This document shows, piece after piece, positions 16,578 through 25,656 of a stretch of DNA of 64,000 nucleotides. Each line of letters begins with the position of its first letter. Within the stretch, counting starts at the first letter, position 1. The position numbers and the translations under genes were made by a program. The notes under the pieces were generated by a model. It was not told the DNA's origin. It made no database searches and was given only the letters and a program-made list of their open reading frames with translations. Source of the stretch: Massilia sp. METH4 (GTDB lineage: Bacteria; Pseudomonadota; Gammaproteobacteria; Burkholderiales; Burkholderiaceae_D); contig NZ_CP146614.1 in assembly GCF_037094685.1 (NCBI RefSeq), forward strand, positions 6,572,001-6,636,000, written 5' to 3'.

Positions 16578-17164
16578 GCGAACCTCAAGAATCTGTAACA
16601 GAAAGTAATTGTCTGAAGCCTAATATTGTGATGCAGGCTGGACAATATCAGAGAATTATAATTTATACACGCCATTTTGAATCTCACTAATTCTCACCAA
16701 ACGCCAATTCTTTGCCATTCAAACCGCCTTGATCGGCTGATAATCAGCGGTTACAATTTACTGAAAGAAACTCACAATTCATTACTGAAAACGTCGTGTC
16801 GCAGGGCCAACACCTGTCCACACGTGCAGCATCGGTTACAAAAAGAGCGCTACGAGCAATAACGAGCCGGCAAGCCGCATGGCGCCTGGGCACACGCGCA
16901 TTTCCTCGCGAAGCGTTCGGTGAATATCCGCGACGTCGGTAGGGTTAATTGCCTTCGGGGCCGAGGGTTGTGCGGCGGGCGGGTTGCGGGAGCGAAGATC
17001 AACAGTTACACGAACCGAGAAGAGTCTCTAATAGCCGCCGCTGTCTGGCGGGGCGAGATTTGATAATCACCACCTTCCTATAAGGCTGAGAAAAGTGTTA
17101 TTGTTCCGCCAATTTGTGAAATCGGTCAACCGGCAATCAACGTACAGCGGATAGAGCAACGCGC
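16578..17164. promoter_or_regulatory. Divergent regulatory region between the two T6SS operons
   Basis: This 587-bp gap lies between the lipoprotein gene (minus) and tssK (plus) and is AT-richer than the flanking genes. On the minus strand a TATAAT lies at 16655-16660, about 78 bases before the lipoprotein ATG; a matching -35 is weak. A 13-bp inverted repeat GCTGATAATCAGC is at 16736-16748. I looked for a sigma-54 GG/GC pair and saw no convincing one. A 61-codon open frame at 16677-16862 has no ribosome site and is not called a gene. Confidence 0.4.
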
Positions 17165-18505
17165 ATGACAAGCAAAGTTTTATGGGGAGAAGGGCTGTTC
17201 CTGCGCCCTCAGCACTTCCAGCAGCAGGACCTGTACCACGAGCACCGGCTGCACCACAGCCTGCGGGCGGTCCATCCCTACGCCTGGGGCGTGAATACCC
17301 TGCGCGTCGATACCGATGCGCTGGCCAACAATGTTCTGCGCGTGCTCGAACTCTCGCTGCGCTTCCCGGACGGCGAACTGGTCGAGGCGCCCGCCGCCGA
17401 CGCACTCCCGCCGAGCGTCGATTTGTCGACCATGCTGCAAAGCCAGCAGACCGTGACGTTCTATGCCGCCCTGCCCGCCTTCAAGCCGTTCGGGGGCAAT
17501 TTCTGCCCGCCCGGCCAGGTGATCGACAGCGCCCGCTACGTGCAGGACAACCGCGACACGCCGGACCTGTACACCCAGGCCGCCCAGGCGCAGCTCGCGT
17601 ATTTGAAAAAGTCGGTGCGCCTCGTTGCCGAATTCGAGCCGCGCGATTCCTACACCAGCTTCCCGCTGCTGCGCCTGCGCCGGCTCGCCACCGGGGGCTT
17701 CGAGCTCGATCCGGACTTCATACCGCCGGCCCTGTCCGTGCAGAGCGTGCCGGCGCTGGCCCAGCAGCTGCGCCGCCTGCTCGATGCGCTGCAAGCAAAG
17801 GTCAGCGCCCTGTACGGCCATCACCGCGAGCCGAACCGCAACGTGATCGAATACCGCTCCGGCGACATGTCCTCGTTCTGGCTGCTGCACACGGCCAGCT
17901 CGGCGTACGCGTCGCTGACGCACTACTTCCACCACCCGGCACTGCACCCGGAACGCCTGTTCGAACAGCTGCTCGGCCTGGCCGGCGCGCTGATGACGTT
18001 CTCGAAGAGCTGGACCCTCGCCGACCTGCCGGCTTACCAGCACGGCGACCCCGGCCCCGGCTTCGCGCGCCTGCACCTGATCATTCGCGAGCTGATCGAT
18101 ACGGTGATCTCGTCCAAGTACTTTGCCATCGCGCTCGAGGAAACCCGGCCTTCGTATTTCCTGGGCAAGCTCGACTCGGGCAAGATCGACGAGAAGACGG
18201 CGTTCTACCTGGCCGTGTCGGCCGCCATGCCGACGATCGAGCTGGTCGATGCCGTGCCGATGCGCTTCAAGGTCGGCGCGCCCGACGACGTGGACAAGCT
18301 GGTGCTCTCGGCCATGCCCGGCGTGCGGCTGCAGCATGCGCCGCAGGTGCCCGCCGCGATCCCCGTGCGGCCCGACACGGTGTACTTCACCGTCGATGCC
18401 AAGGGCCAGCTGTACGATCGCATGCTCAAGGCCCAGTCGATTTCGATCTACGTGCCGATGGGCATGGAAGACCTGCGACTCGAACTGGCCGCCGTGACCT
18501 CCTGA
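17165..18505 (+). CDS. tssK: T6SS baseplate protein TssK
   Basis: 446 residues. The opening VLWGEGLFLRPQHFQQQDLY is the strongly conserved TssK N-terminus. TssK trimers join the baseplate wedges to the TssL/TssM membrane complex. The receptor-binding-like C-terminal domain (about 320-446) is present and ends in VPMGMEDLRLELAAVTS. It is the first gene of a plus-strand tssK-tssL-vgrG unit, 60 bp ahead of tssL. The ribosome site is weak. Confidence 0.96.
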   Translation: MTSKVLWGEGLFLRPQHFQQQDLYHEHRLHHSLRAVHPYAWGVNTLRVDTDALANNVLRVLELSLRFPDGELVEAPAADALPPSVDLSTMLQSQQTVTFYAALPAFKPFGGNFCPPGQVIDSARYVQDNRDTPDLYTQAAQAQLAYLKKSVRLVAEFEPRDSYTSFPLLRLRRLATGGFELDPDFIPPALSVQSVPALAQQLRRLLDALQAKVSALYGHHREPNRNVIEYRSGDMSSFWLLHTASSAYASLTHYFHHPALHPERLFEQLLGLAGALMTFSKSWTLADLPAYQHGDPGPGFARLHLIIRELIDTVISSKYFAIALEETRPSYFLGKLDSGKIDEKTAFYLAVSAAMPTIELVDAVPMRFKVGAPDDVDKLVLSAMPGVRLQHAPQVPAAIPVRPDTVYFTVDAKGQLYDRMLKAQSISIYVPMGMEDLRLELAAVTS

Positions 18506-18565
18506 CCGCAAAGCGTTCCCGACATTTGACCCGTTTGCCCGGCACTGCCGACACTAGTCCGTTCC

Positions 18566-19333
18566 ATGAACACCATGACAGTCCCTTCCCTGATCGATAA
18601 CGCCGCCCCGGCCAGCCACGCCAGCGCGGCACCGCAAACCCTGCTCGACCTGATGTACGACGGCTTCTATGCGCTGTTCATGCTCAAGAACGGCAACGCG
18701 CCGCAGAACGACCGCGATTTCGCCGCCCGCATGATCCAGTTCCTGGACGAGTTCGGCCGCAACGCGAAGAAGCAGGGCGCCTCCGCCGACGACATCGATG
18801 CCGCCAAGTACGCATTCTGCGCCGCGGTCGACGAGATCATCCTGCGCAGCGACTTCTCGATTCGCGACGCGTGGGGCCGCAAGCCCCTGCAACTGGCGCT
18901 GTTCGGCGAGCAGCTGGCCGGCGAAAACTTCTTCGTCCGCCTGGAAGCGCTGCGCCTGCGCGGCAGCACGCACCTGCAGGCGCTCGAGGTATTCCACATG
19001 TGCCTGCTGCTCGGCTTCCAGGGCCGCTACATCCTCGAGGGGTCGGAAAAGCTGAATTACTTCACGTCGCGCCTGGGTGACGAGATCGCCCACATGAAGG
19101 GCAAGCGCGGCGGCTTCGCTCCGCACGCCGAGCGCCCCGACCAGGTCGTGAACAAGCTGCGCAGCGACCTGCCCCTGTGGGTGCTGGCTACCGTGTTCGC
19201 GCTGATCTGCGCGCTCGGCTACATCGGCCTGCGCACCGCGCTGGGCAAGACGACCGAACAGCAGATGGCGGCCTACCACGACGTGGTGAAGATGGCGCCG
19301 CGCGCCGCGAACCTCACGATCACACTGCCCTGA
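18566..19333 (+). CDS. tssL: T6SS inner-membrane protein TssL (DotU family)
   Basis: 255 residues. The cytoplasmic helical DotU domain includes AKYAFCAAVDEIILRSDF, then WGRKPLQLALFGEQLAGENF and the EVFHMCLLLGFQGRY motif, all diagnostic. A single transmembrane segment near the C-terminus (LPLWVLATVFALICALGYIG, about 207-226) is followed by only about 30 periplasmic residues. This is therefore the short form without a peptidoglycan-binding domain, which may be why a separate OmpA-like protein is encoded at 5333. Its stop overlaps the vgrG start by one base (TGATG). Confidence 0.95.
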   Translation: MNTMTVPSLIDNAAPASHASAAPQTLLDLMYDGFYALFMLKNGNAPQNDRDFAARMIQFLDEFGRNAKKQGASADDIDAAKYAFCAAVDEIILRSDFSIRDAWGRKPLQLALFGEQLAGENFFVRLEALRLRGSTHLQALEVFHMCLLLGFQGRYILEGSEKLNYFTSRLGDEIAHMKGKRGGFAPHAERPDQVVNKLRSDLPLWVLATVFALICALGYIGLRTALGKTTEQQMAAYHDVVKMAPRAANLTITLP

Positions 19334-22155
19334 TGGAACTGCAGTCCCTGATGTCGGCGCTGGGCCGCTTCGGCACCGGCCTGTTCCAGCACGCCCGCCT
19401 GATCCAGCTTGCCAGCGCCCAGGATGGCGCCTTGCCCGAAGCCCTGATGGCCGAGCGCTTTGCCGGCCGCGAGGCGGTCGGCGAACCGTATGCGTTCGAC
19501 GTGGATGCCTTGAGCACGTCGACCGACCTGGACCTGAACGGGTTCATCGGCGAGGAATTGACGGTCACCCTGCTCCAGCCGGACGACTCGCGCCGCGCCT
19601 GGCACGGCATCTGCACCCGCGCCGAATGGCTCGGCGCGGACGGCGGCGTGGCGCGCTACCGGCTGCATCTGGAACCGGCGCTGGCGCTGCTGCGCCTGCG
19701 TCGCGACAGCTACATCTTCCAGGACAAGAACGCGCTCGACATCGTCACCGAGCTGTTCGCCGACTATCCGCAGCTGCGCTTCGAATTCGACGTGACACAG
19801 GAGCTGGCCGCCCGCCCCGTCTGCACGCAGTACCGCGAAAGCGACTACGACTTCTTCGCGCGCCTGATGGCTTCCGAAGGCCTGTCCTGGCGCTTCGAGC
19901 ATGACCAGGCGGACGAAGGCGGTGATGGCCAGGCGCGCCACAGGCTGGTGATCTTCGACAGCCAGGCCGCGGTCCCCGCCACGCCCGGCAATCCGGAAAT
20001 CCGCTTCCACGGCATGCGCGCCAGCGAACGGGACGACGCGATCGACCGCTTCGGCGCGCGCCGGCAAGCGGCCGCCAGCGCGGTGTCGATCAGCAGCTGG
20101 GACCCTTCGCTATTGCTGGCACCCTCCGCCGAGCAGCAATCGGCATTGGACGCTGGCGAGGTGCCGCCGCTGGCCGTGTTCGACGGCAGCGGCGAGCGCA
20201 TCGCCAGCGGCGACGCCGAACTGCACAGCCGATTGATGCTCCAGGCGCTGGAACTGGACAACAAGCTGTTCACGGGCGAAGGCGCGGTCCGCCGCCTGGC
20301 GGCCGGCCATGCCTTCCAGCTCACGCAGCACGAGCGCTATCCCGATGGCGAGAACGCCTTCAAGGTGCTGTGGGTCGAGCACGAGGCCCGCAACAACTTC
20401 GAGCCCGCGCTCGCCGGCAGTGCTTCCGGCATCGAGCCGGGCACCTATCGCAACCGCTTCTGCTGCGTGCGCGAGGCCGTGCCGGTGGTACCGGCGGCAA
20501 CCGCCCTGCCCCATCCCCACACGGCGCTGGGGCCGCAGACCGCGCTAGTGGTCGGCGTCGCCAATGAAACCGCGACCACCACGCGCGACCACCAGGTGCG
20601 CGTGCAATTCGCCTGGCAGCGCGGGATCGCCGCCAACGGGGGTGGCTTGAACCACGACGTCGATGAACAAGGCAGCGCGCCGGGTGACGAGCATTCTGGC
20701 ACGTGGGTGCGCGTCGCCGAAGCGCTGGCCGGCCCCAACTGGGGCACGCAATTCACGCCGCGCATCGGTACCGAGGTGCTGGTCGACTTCATCGAAAACG
20801 ACATCGACCGCCCGGTCATCGTCGCCCAACTGTACACGGGCGCGGACACGCCGCCGTTCGCCGCCGGGGCCGATTCCGGCGTCAACCACCCCGGCACCAT
20901 TTCCGGCATCCACACGCAAAGCTTCGATGGCGGCGGCTTCAACCAGTGGCAGCTGGACGACACGCAGGGCCAGCTGCGCATGCGCCTGGCCACGTCGAGC
21001 GCCGCTTCGCAGCTGAACCTGGGCTACCTGGTCGCCCAGTCGCCCCGCTCCGCGCATCGCGGCGCCTACCGCGGCAGCGGCTTCGAATTGCGCACGGATG
21101 CCTGGGCCGTGGTGCGCGGCGGCGAAGGCGTGCTGCTTACCACCGCGGCCCGGCCTGGGCAGCTCTCTGGCGTCACGTCGACGCAGATGGATGCCCTGGA
21201 AGCCGTGTCGTCCCTGAAGGCCGCGCAAACGCTCGATACGGCCCTGATCGATGCCGCGAAGGCGCAGAAAGCGTTGGCCAGCGATGCGACCATGCAGGCG
21301 CAGAAGGATTTGCTGGCGCTGCTCGACCCGGAGGAAAAGGGCAAGTACGACGGTATGGTGAATGGCCAGGATGCGTTGAAGGCGCAGGCCGGATCGCGCG
21401 ACCCGGATGGTTCGGCGCCGGTCGAGAAGTTTGGCGCACCGGTTGTGGTGATGGATTCCTCTGCCAGCGTCAACCTGGCTACTCCCGCTTCGACCGTGTT
21501 GTTCGCCGGGGAGCAGGTGCATTGGTCTTCTCAGTCAGACTTGCATATCGCGGCGGGGTTCACCGTGTCGTCCGTGTCCGCCGAGGCGACCGGGCTGTTC
21601 ACGCATGAAGGAGGCGTGCAGGCGTTTGCCGGCAATGGGCCGGTGTCGTTGCAGGCGCATACCGATCAGCTGGAGATTTTGGCGGACAAGGAAGTGGTCG
21701 TCATCTCGGTCAATGACAGTATCGAGATCAAGGCCAGCAGAAAGATTGTGCTGCAGGCGGGGCAGTCGTCGGTGACGCTGGATGGGCCGGACATAACGTT
21801 TGCCTGTCCGGGGAATTTTACGGTCAAGGGTGGGAAGCACGTATTAGATGGCGGCGCGACCAAAAAAGCGCAGACAGCGGTGCTGCCGAGCATAGCCAGC
21901 AAATTGACAAATTACATTGCGCTCAACTATCGAGATATTTATGGAGCACCTATTGGCAATGTCGGCTATAAGATCTTCTTTGAAGGTGGCGCGGTTATCG
22001 CCGGAAAATTGGATGAGCACGGCAATGCTCACCATGATAACGTACCAGAAAAATCGGTCAGAGCAGAATACGAGCAACGCAAGCCAGACTCCGAAAAGCC
22101 GTGGAATCCGTTGAATGAGATGCTAGACAAGGCACGGGAGCGCTTCGAATCCTGA
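19333..22155 (+). CDS. vgrG: T6SS spike protein VgrG (TssI) with C-terminal extension
   Basis: 940 residues from the ATG at 19333. The gp27-like half spans about residues 10-390. The gp5 OB-fold (WGTQFTPRIGTEVLVDFIEN) is at about 470-500. A DUF2345-type beta-helix region follows (SASVNLATPASTVLFAGEQV and onward). The end (about 850-940) includes NYRDIYGAPIGNVGYKIFFE, a short beta-rich tail of the sort that links VgrG to a cargo effector. Codon use becomes AT-rich from about 21,840, coinciding with this tail, which suggests the tail was exchanged together with the downstream effector. An internal stretch (20124-20345) is duplicated at 26540-26761. Confidence 0.95.
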   Translation: MELQSLMSALGRFGTGLFQHARLIQLASAQDGALPEALMAERFAGREAVGEPYAFDVDALSTSTDLDLNGFIGEELTVTLLQPDDSRRAWHGICTRAEWLGADGGVARYRLHLEPALALLRLRRDSYIFQDKNALDIVTELFADYPQLRFEFDVTQELAARPVCTQYRESDYDFFARLMASEGLSWRFEHDQADEGGDGQARHRLVIFDSQAAVPATPGNPEIRFHGMRASERDDAIDRFGARRQAAASAVSISSWDPSLLLAPSAEQQSALDAGEVPPLAVFDGSGERIASGDAELHSRLMLQALELDNKLFTGEGAVRRLAAGHAFQLTQHERYPDGENAFKVLWVEHEARNNFEPALAGSASGIEPGTYRNRFCCVREAVPVVPAATALPHPHTALGPQTALVVGVANETATTTRDHQVRVQFAWQRGIAANGGGLNHDVDEQGSAPGDEHSGTWVRVAEALAGPNWGTQFTPRIGTEVLVDFIENDIDRPVIVAQLYTGADTPPFAAGADSGVNHPGTISGIHTQSFDGGGFNQWQLDDTQGQLRMRLATSSAASQLNLGYLVAQSPRSAHRGAYRGSGFELRTDAWAVVRGGEGVLLTTAARPGQLSGVTSTQMDALEAVSSLKAAQTLDTALIDAAKAQKALASDATMQAQKDLLALLDPEEKGKYDGMVNGQDALKAQAGSRDPDGSAPVEKFGAPVVVMDSSASVNLATPASTVLFAGEQVHWSSQSDLHIAAGFTVSSVSAEATGLFTHEGGVQAFAGNGPVSLQAHTDQLEILADKEVVVISVNDSIEIKASRKIVLQAGQSSVTLDGPDITFACPGNFTVKGGKHVLDGGATKKAQTAVLPSIASKLTNYIALNYRDIYGAPIGNVGYKIFFEGGAVIAGKLDEHGNAHHDNVPEKSVRAEYEQRKPDSEKPWNPLNEMLDKARERFES

Positions 22156-22184
22156 TTGAAGAGCTGGAATTGGGGCTTAAATAG

Positions 22185-23606
22185 ATGAATAATGAGTTTG
22201 ATAATGCACTAGCATGGTTCAGTGCTGCGCCACAGCGTTGGCTATCCAGCGCAAGGCAAGACCTCGCTGCATATGCTGAATGGATTTGGGGTGTGTTGCA
22301 AGGAGATTTCAACGAAAATCAAAGTACCGCCCAGATCGCAACAGGAACTGTAATATCGATGATTCCATTCGTCGATCAGATATGTGACGTGCGCGATGTC
22401 ATCGCCAACTGCAAAAAAATTGACGGATCTCCAGACGCGATTGGTCCAAAGATTGCACTAACATTGACACTAATTGGCTTATTTCCAACCCTGGGCTCGC
22501 TCTTCAAAGGCTGTGCGAAGATTGCTTTCGCATCGTTACGTAGCGCCGGGTACAAGGCCGCGACAAAATCCAACATTGGGCCATATATTGAATTGGCAAT
22601 ACAAAAACTGAATGACTTCCTTGCGAGGCCAGAGGTGGTGCGAACGCTCAAAGCGTTAAAGATTGACAACCCCTATAAGTACTTGGCCTCAAAATTTCGT
22701 GAACTGGCACAATCGATTAACAGTGGACTGTTAAAACGGGCGTTGAATGAAGGTATCAGTGCAGCCAACAAGATGTTTCAACTCATCCAAAAATGGGGCG
22801 ACCACACGATTGCAGTTCGCGCAACGGATGCGCTGCGCATGCTCGACAGGGTCCGGCGCTATCCGGATGAATGGCTGGCAAAAACCACCAAAGTGGTACA
22901 AGACTATCTGAATGTCCTAGCTAGGCGGCTCGAGATCGAAGCGGATATGCAACATCGTGCATACCTTAATACTCGCAATCCGCACGCATTTGTACGTCCT
23001 AGTCAGGCCGTCGAAAAAACCGAACTGTTGCGCACGAGTGTCCCTTGGGCACGAGTAGATGGCGTAGAACCTTACCCAGGAATCACAGCAGCGCCTGTCG
23101 CGCCGGTTGGCTGGACAAGCACCGTCCCAGCTTCTGGTGGGCGCGGCAAGCACCCCATGGATAATGCTCATCAGACCTTTCACACGATCAAGGCGACAAA
23201 GCTGCCAAGCGGCACTGAAATTTATCGAGTGCTAGACCCAATGTCGTCCGATAATAGCATTTGCTGGATGTCAAAATCCGAATTTGAGAGCCTTTTAACC
23301 AAGGATGATTGGCGAAAGAGATTTGCCGTCTGGGTGCATTGGAATAGCAATGGCGAGTACGTAAAATATGTTGTACCTGAGGGACAAGAACTCCGCGTAT
23401 GGGAAGGCGTCACCGCTTCACAGCGCCTACCGGGGACGGATATAGTTCTGGAAGGCGGCGCCGTTCAGCTCGTAGTCGATCCTACCCATTTAAAAATGGA
23501 AGGCATGAGTAAGCGGATGCCAACCAATTGGAAATACGGGGATTTTGGGCCAGAGCCTGCGTTAGTCGGCGTTCCGAAATTGGAAAATAACTGGTATAAA
23601 AAGTAG
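22185..23606 (+). CDS. Candidate T6SS effector with IPFVDQ helical module and unassigned toxin-like C-terminus
   Basis: 473 residues, 29 bp after vgrG. The N-terminal third has amphipathic then hydrophobic helices (IATGTVISMIPFVDQICDVR at about residues 50-70; ALTLTLIGLFPTLGSLFKG at about 88-107). I recognise this module from T6SS cargo proteins of related bacteria, where it precedes variable toxin domains. The C-terminal 140 residues are a separate compact domain: LPSGTEIYRVLDPMSSDN, a WMSKSEFE stretch, WRKRFAVWVHWNSNGEYV, VPEGQELRVWEGVTASQ and LEGGAVQLVVDP. The order Arg, aromatic/Ser stretch, then acidic/Gln end vaguely resembles ADP-ribosyltransferase folds, but I do not assign an activity. 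No PAAR domain or signal peptide is seen, so delivery is presumably on the VgrG tail. Confidence 0.75.
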   Translation: MNNEFDNALAWFSAAPQRWLSSARQDLAAYAEWIWGVLQGDFNENQSTAQIATGTVISMIPFVDQICDVRDVIANCKKIDGSPDAIGPKIALTLTLIGLFPTLGSLFKGCAKIAFASLRSAGYKAATKSNIGPYIELAIQKLNDFLARPEVVRTLKALKIDNPYKYLASKFRELAQSINSGLLKRALNEGISAANKMFQLIQKWGDHTIAVRATDALRMLDRVRRYPDEWLAKTTKVVQDYLNVLARRLEIEADMQHRAYLNTRNPHAFVRPSQAVEKTELLRTSVPWARVDGVEPYPGITAAPVAPVGWTSTVPASGGRGKHPMDNAHQTFHTIKATKLPSGTEIYRVLDPMSSDNSICWMSKSEFESLLTKDDWRKRFAVWVHWNSNGEYVKYVVPEGQELRVWEGVTASQRLPGTDIVLEGGAVQLVVDPTHLKMEGMSKRMPTNWKYGDFGPEPALVGVPKLENNWYKK

Positions 23607-23642
23607 AACAATAGTTTATAAAACAGACACTGCCGTTAAAAC

Positions 23643-24578
23643 ATGAGTAGACAAGAACTTTATCTTCTTGACCTTTATGCGTCCGCAGGGTACTTGGGGA
23701 GCCTGCGAGATACCTGGGGCCAGCTGGTTTCGCATGTGGAAAAATGCCTAGGAGAATATGAGCGGGCCTTATCACCCACCCATCGCTCAAGACACCTCTC
23801 CCAACAGGCAGATATCGTTTGGGGGGAGCGGGTATTGCCAAATTTCCGGTCCACATTTCAAGCGCTATGTGATGGCTATATACAGCTGACACACGGCGAC
23901 CTTAAAGGACTGCTTGCCTGTTATGGCCCGTTAAGCGACTTCAAGGGCCAAGCAGACTTTGATGAATCCTGGTTGGCTGATCAAGATTTAAAAGTATATG
24001 GCGACCTTCTCGGACTGTCCGTTCAACTTGCCACGAATATTCGCGCAACGGTAAGTGCCATATGGGATCCCTTTGAGCTTTCAACGGAATATGATACCAG
24101 TGCTAGGGGCCCGCTCATTCTTCCAACGCCTTTACCTGTGTACAGGCGGACAAATCTGTCTGTCCAATCCGGGAGCGCTCCGAGCCGTTCGGGAACCTAC
24201 GTGCCCGATCAGATCAATAGCTGCGCGCAGTTTCTGATAAGTTCGAGAGTTGCTCCTGAGGCACGTGTATTCCTACGGAAGGAGTCCTTACTTCATCCCG
24301 ATACTGGTATGCCGTATGCCGAGCAAAACATAATTGAGCGACGCGCCTGTACCTGGACTCTTATGGAACAGGTGCCGTCGGAGGACTGTTTGCCCCCCCT
24401 GCCGACAGGCGCCTCCCTCGATCGTGTGCTTGGTGGCACTGCGTGCCCTCGTACAGGCTTCTACTTCACGCCGGCCCAGGCGGGATCGCGGGCACACTTC
24501 TCTGCCGGAGAGCTGATGCCGACATTCGACACTCAATACGGGACGGTTATTTGGCAGTGGGACGTCAATCAACAATAG
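23643..24578 (+). CDS. Candidate immunity protein, Imm71/Imm72-like
   Basis: 311 residues, no signal peptide or membrane segment, so cytoplasmic. The N-terminal half is helical (DTWGQLVSHVEKCLGEYERA). The C-terminal end has CPRTGFYFTPAQAGSRAHFS and DTQYGTVIWQWD, a closing pattern I associate with the Imm71/Imm72 immunity families. It lies 36 bp after the effector and has the same AT-rich base use, the usual layout of an effector-immunity pair. A cytoplasmic immunity protein implies a toxin acting in the cytoplasm. Family assignment is from memory of the pattern and needs a profile search. Confidence 0.65.
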   Translation: MSRQELYLLDLYASAGYLGSLRDTWGQLVSHVEKCLGEYERALSPTHRSRHLSQQADIVWGERVLPNFRSTFQALCDGYIQLTHGDLKGLLACYGPLSDFKGQADFDESWLADQDLKVYGDLLGLSVQLATNIRATVSAIWDPFELSTEYDTSARGPLILPTPLPVYRRTNLSVQSGSAPSRSGTYVPDQINSCAQFLISSRVAPEARVFLRKESLLHPDTGMPYAEQNIIERRACTWTLMEQVPSEDCLPPLPTGASLDRVLGGTACPRTGFYFTPAQAGSRAHFSAGELMPTFDTQYGTVIWQWDVNQQ

Positions 24579-24626
24579 ACACCACCTTCGCCGGACGTGG
24601 CCATAGGTAATGTGGCCTTTGACAGT

Positions 24627-25457
24627 ATGAATTCGTACGTGGTCGTTGCTGCGCTCCTTGTGAACATTGCAACATGTAGTGCAAACTCATCGGAGCTTGC
24701 TCAAACCAAGACTCAAGAATTACAGCAACCCCAGTGCACGAGCTCGCCTCGCGGGAATACAGCGAGCGGCAAGGACCCTCAAGAAGAGAGGATACGGGAG
24801 GGTGAGCGAAAAGAGCGGGCAATTCGGACTGCTGGCGATGACCTGGAACGTTGGTCAATCCCGATATACTCGACATCCACAGCACCTGAGGATCTATCCC
24901 TGGAGCTGATTCGGAAAACGTACTTGACGATCAGGCTATCACCTGAGAAGGGTCATCTGACGTTCTCTTCCAATAACGCCACTCATGTTTTTGCGATTGC
25001 AAGGCCACAAGGCCAGGGCGGCGTATGCCCTGCTTACAAATTGACTGTGGTTGACGCCTCAGAGGATCACGTTCTGCTAAAACGGATCTGCCGAAAATAT
25101 GAATATAAGCCAAACAAATTTTCGCGCAGTGTTGCGTACTATTTATATGACAGCCCTACTGCCACGATGCGCGATATCTGGGTTGCTTCAGCAACCGGCA
25201 AGGACGATCCCCTACCGGACGCAAAACCCAGCCCTACCATCGAACGCGTGTCGAACGGATACGAATTCAAGTGGTCTGGCGTCTATCCAAGCCAGGGAGG
25301 CGGCACGCTCGTCAGAACACATAATCGTTATGTACGCAAGTTTGAAGGCCGCAACAGCACGCTCGTCTGCAAAAATGTGCTGGACAAGAATCAATTTAGT
25401 GACAGTGCTTCATGCGAAGGGGAATTCCTCCCTCGCTTGAACAGCAACGAAAAGTAA
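24627..25457 (+). CDS. Exported protein of unknown function in the effector island
   Basis: 276 residues from the ATG at 24627; an upstream GTG at 24597 would add ten residues before the apparent signal peptide. The start MNSYVVVAALLVNIATCSAN looks like a signal sequence with a possible lipobox Cys. The following 50 residues are polar and low in structure (PQEERIREGERKERAIR). The rest looks beta-rich with several Cys (GGVCPAYKLTVVDASEDHVL; LVCKNVLDKNQFSDSASCEG), suggesting disulphides in the periplasm. I do not recognise the family. Position and base use match the immunity genes beside it, so a periplasmic immunity role is possible. Confidence 0.55.
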   Translation: MNSYVVVAALLVNIATCSANSSELAQTKTQELQQPQCTSSPRGNTASGKDPQEERIREGERKERAIRTAGDDLERWSIPIYSTSTAPEDLSLELIRKTYLTIRLSPEKGHLTFSSNNATHVFAIARPQGQGGVCPAYKLTVVDASEDHVLLKRICRKYEYKPNKFSRSVAYYLYDSPTATMRDIWVASATGKDDPLPDAKPSPTIERVSNGYEFKWSGVYPSQGGGTLVRTHNRYVRKFEGRNSTLVCKNVLDKNQFSDSASCEGEFLPRLNSNEK

Positions 25458-25656
25458 TGTCATTTGACACGGCATCTGCACCCCGCCAAATGGTCGCGCC
25501 ATGCATGGAATATTGCAATTGCAGTGCGCGATTTCCTAAGAAAAGGCTGCCGCTATATTGACCAAGAACCAATGGCCTCGTTCCCCACTGGCGCGCAGAG
25601 TCGTCGCTTTACCGTTACACAAATGCTTAATTCATTTGAGGCTTGCTCAGCAAATT

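Noticed and set aside
16677..16862. Small gene of 61 codons in the T6SS divergent region
   Set aside because: No ribosome site and no recognisable sequence; it is in AT-rich regulatory DNA.
16578..17164. Sigma-54 promoter for the T6SS operons
   Set aside because: No convincing TGGCAC-N5-TTGC pair was found on either strand by eye.
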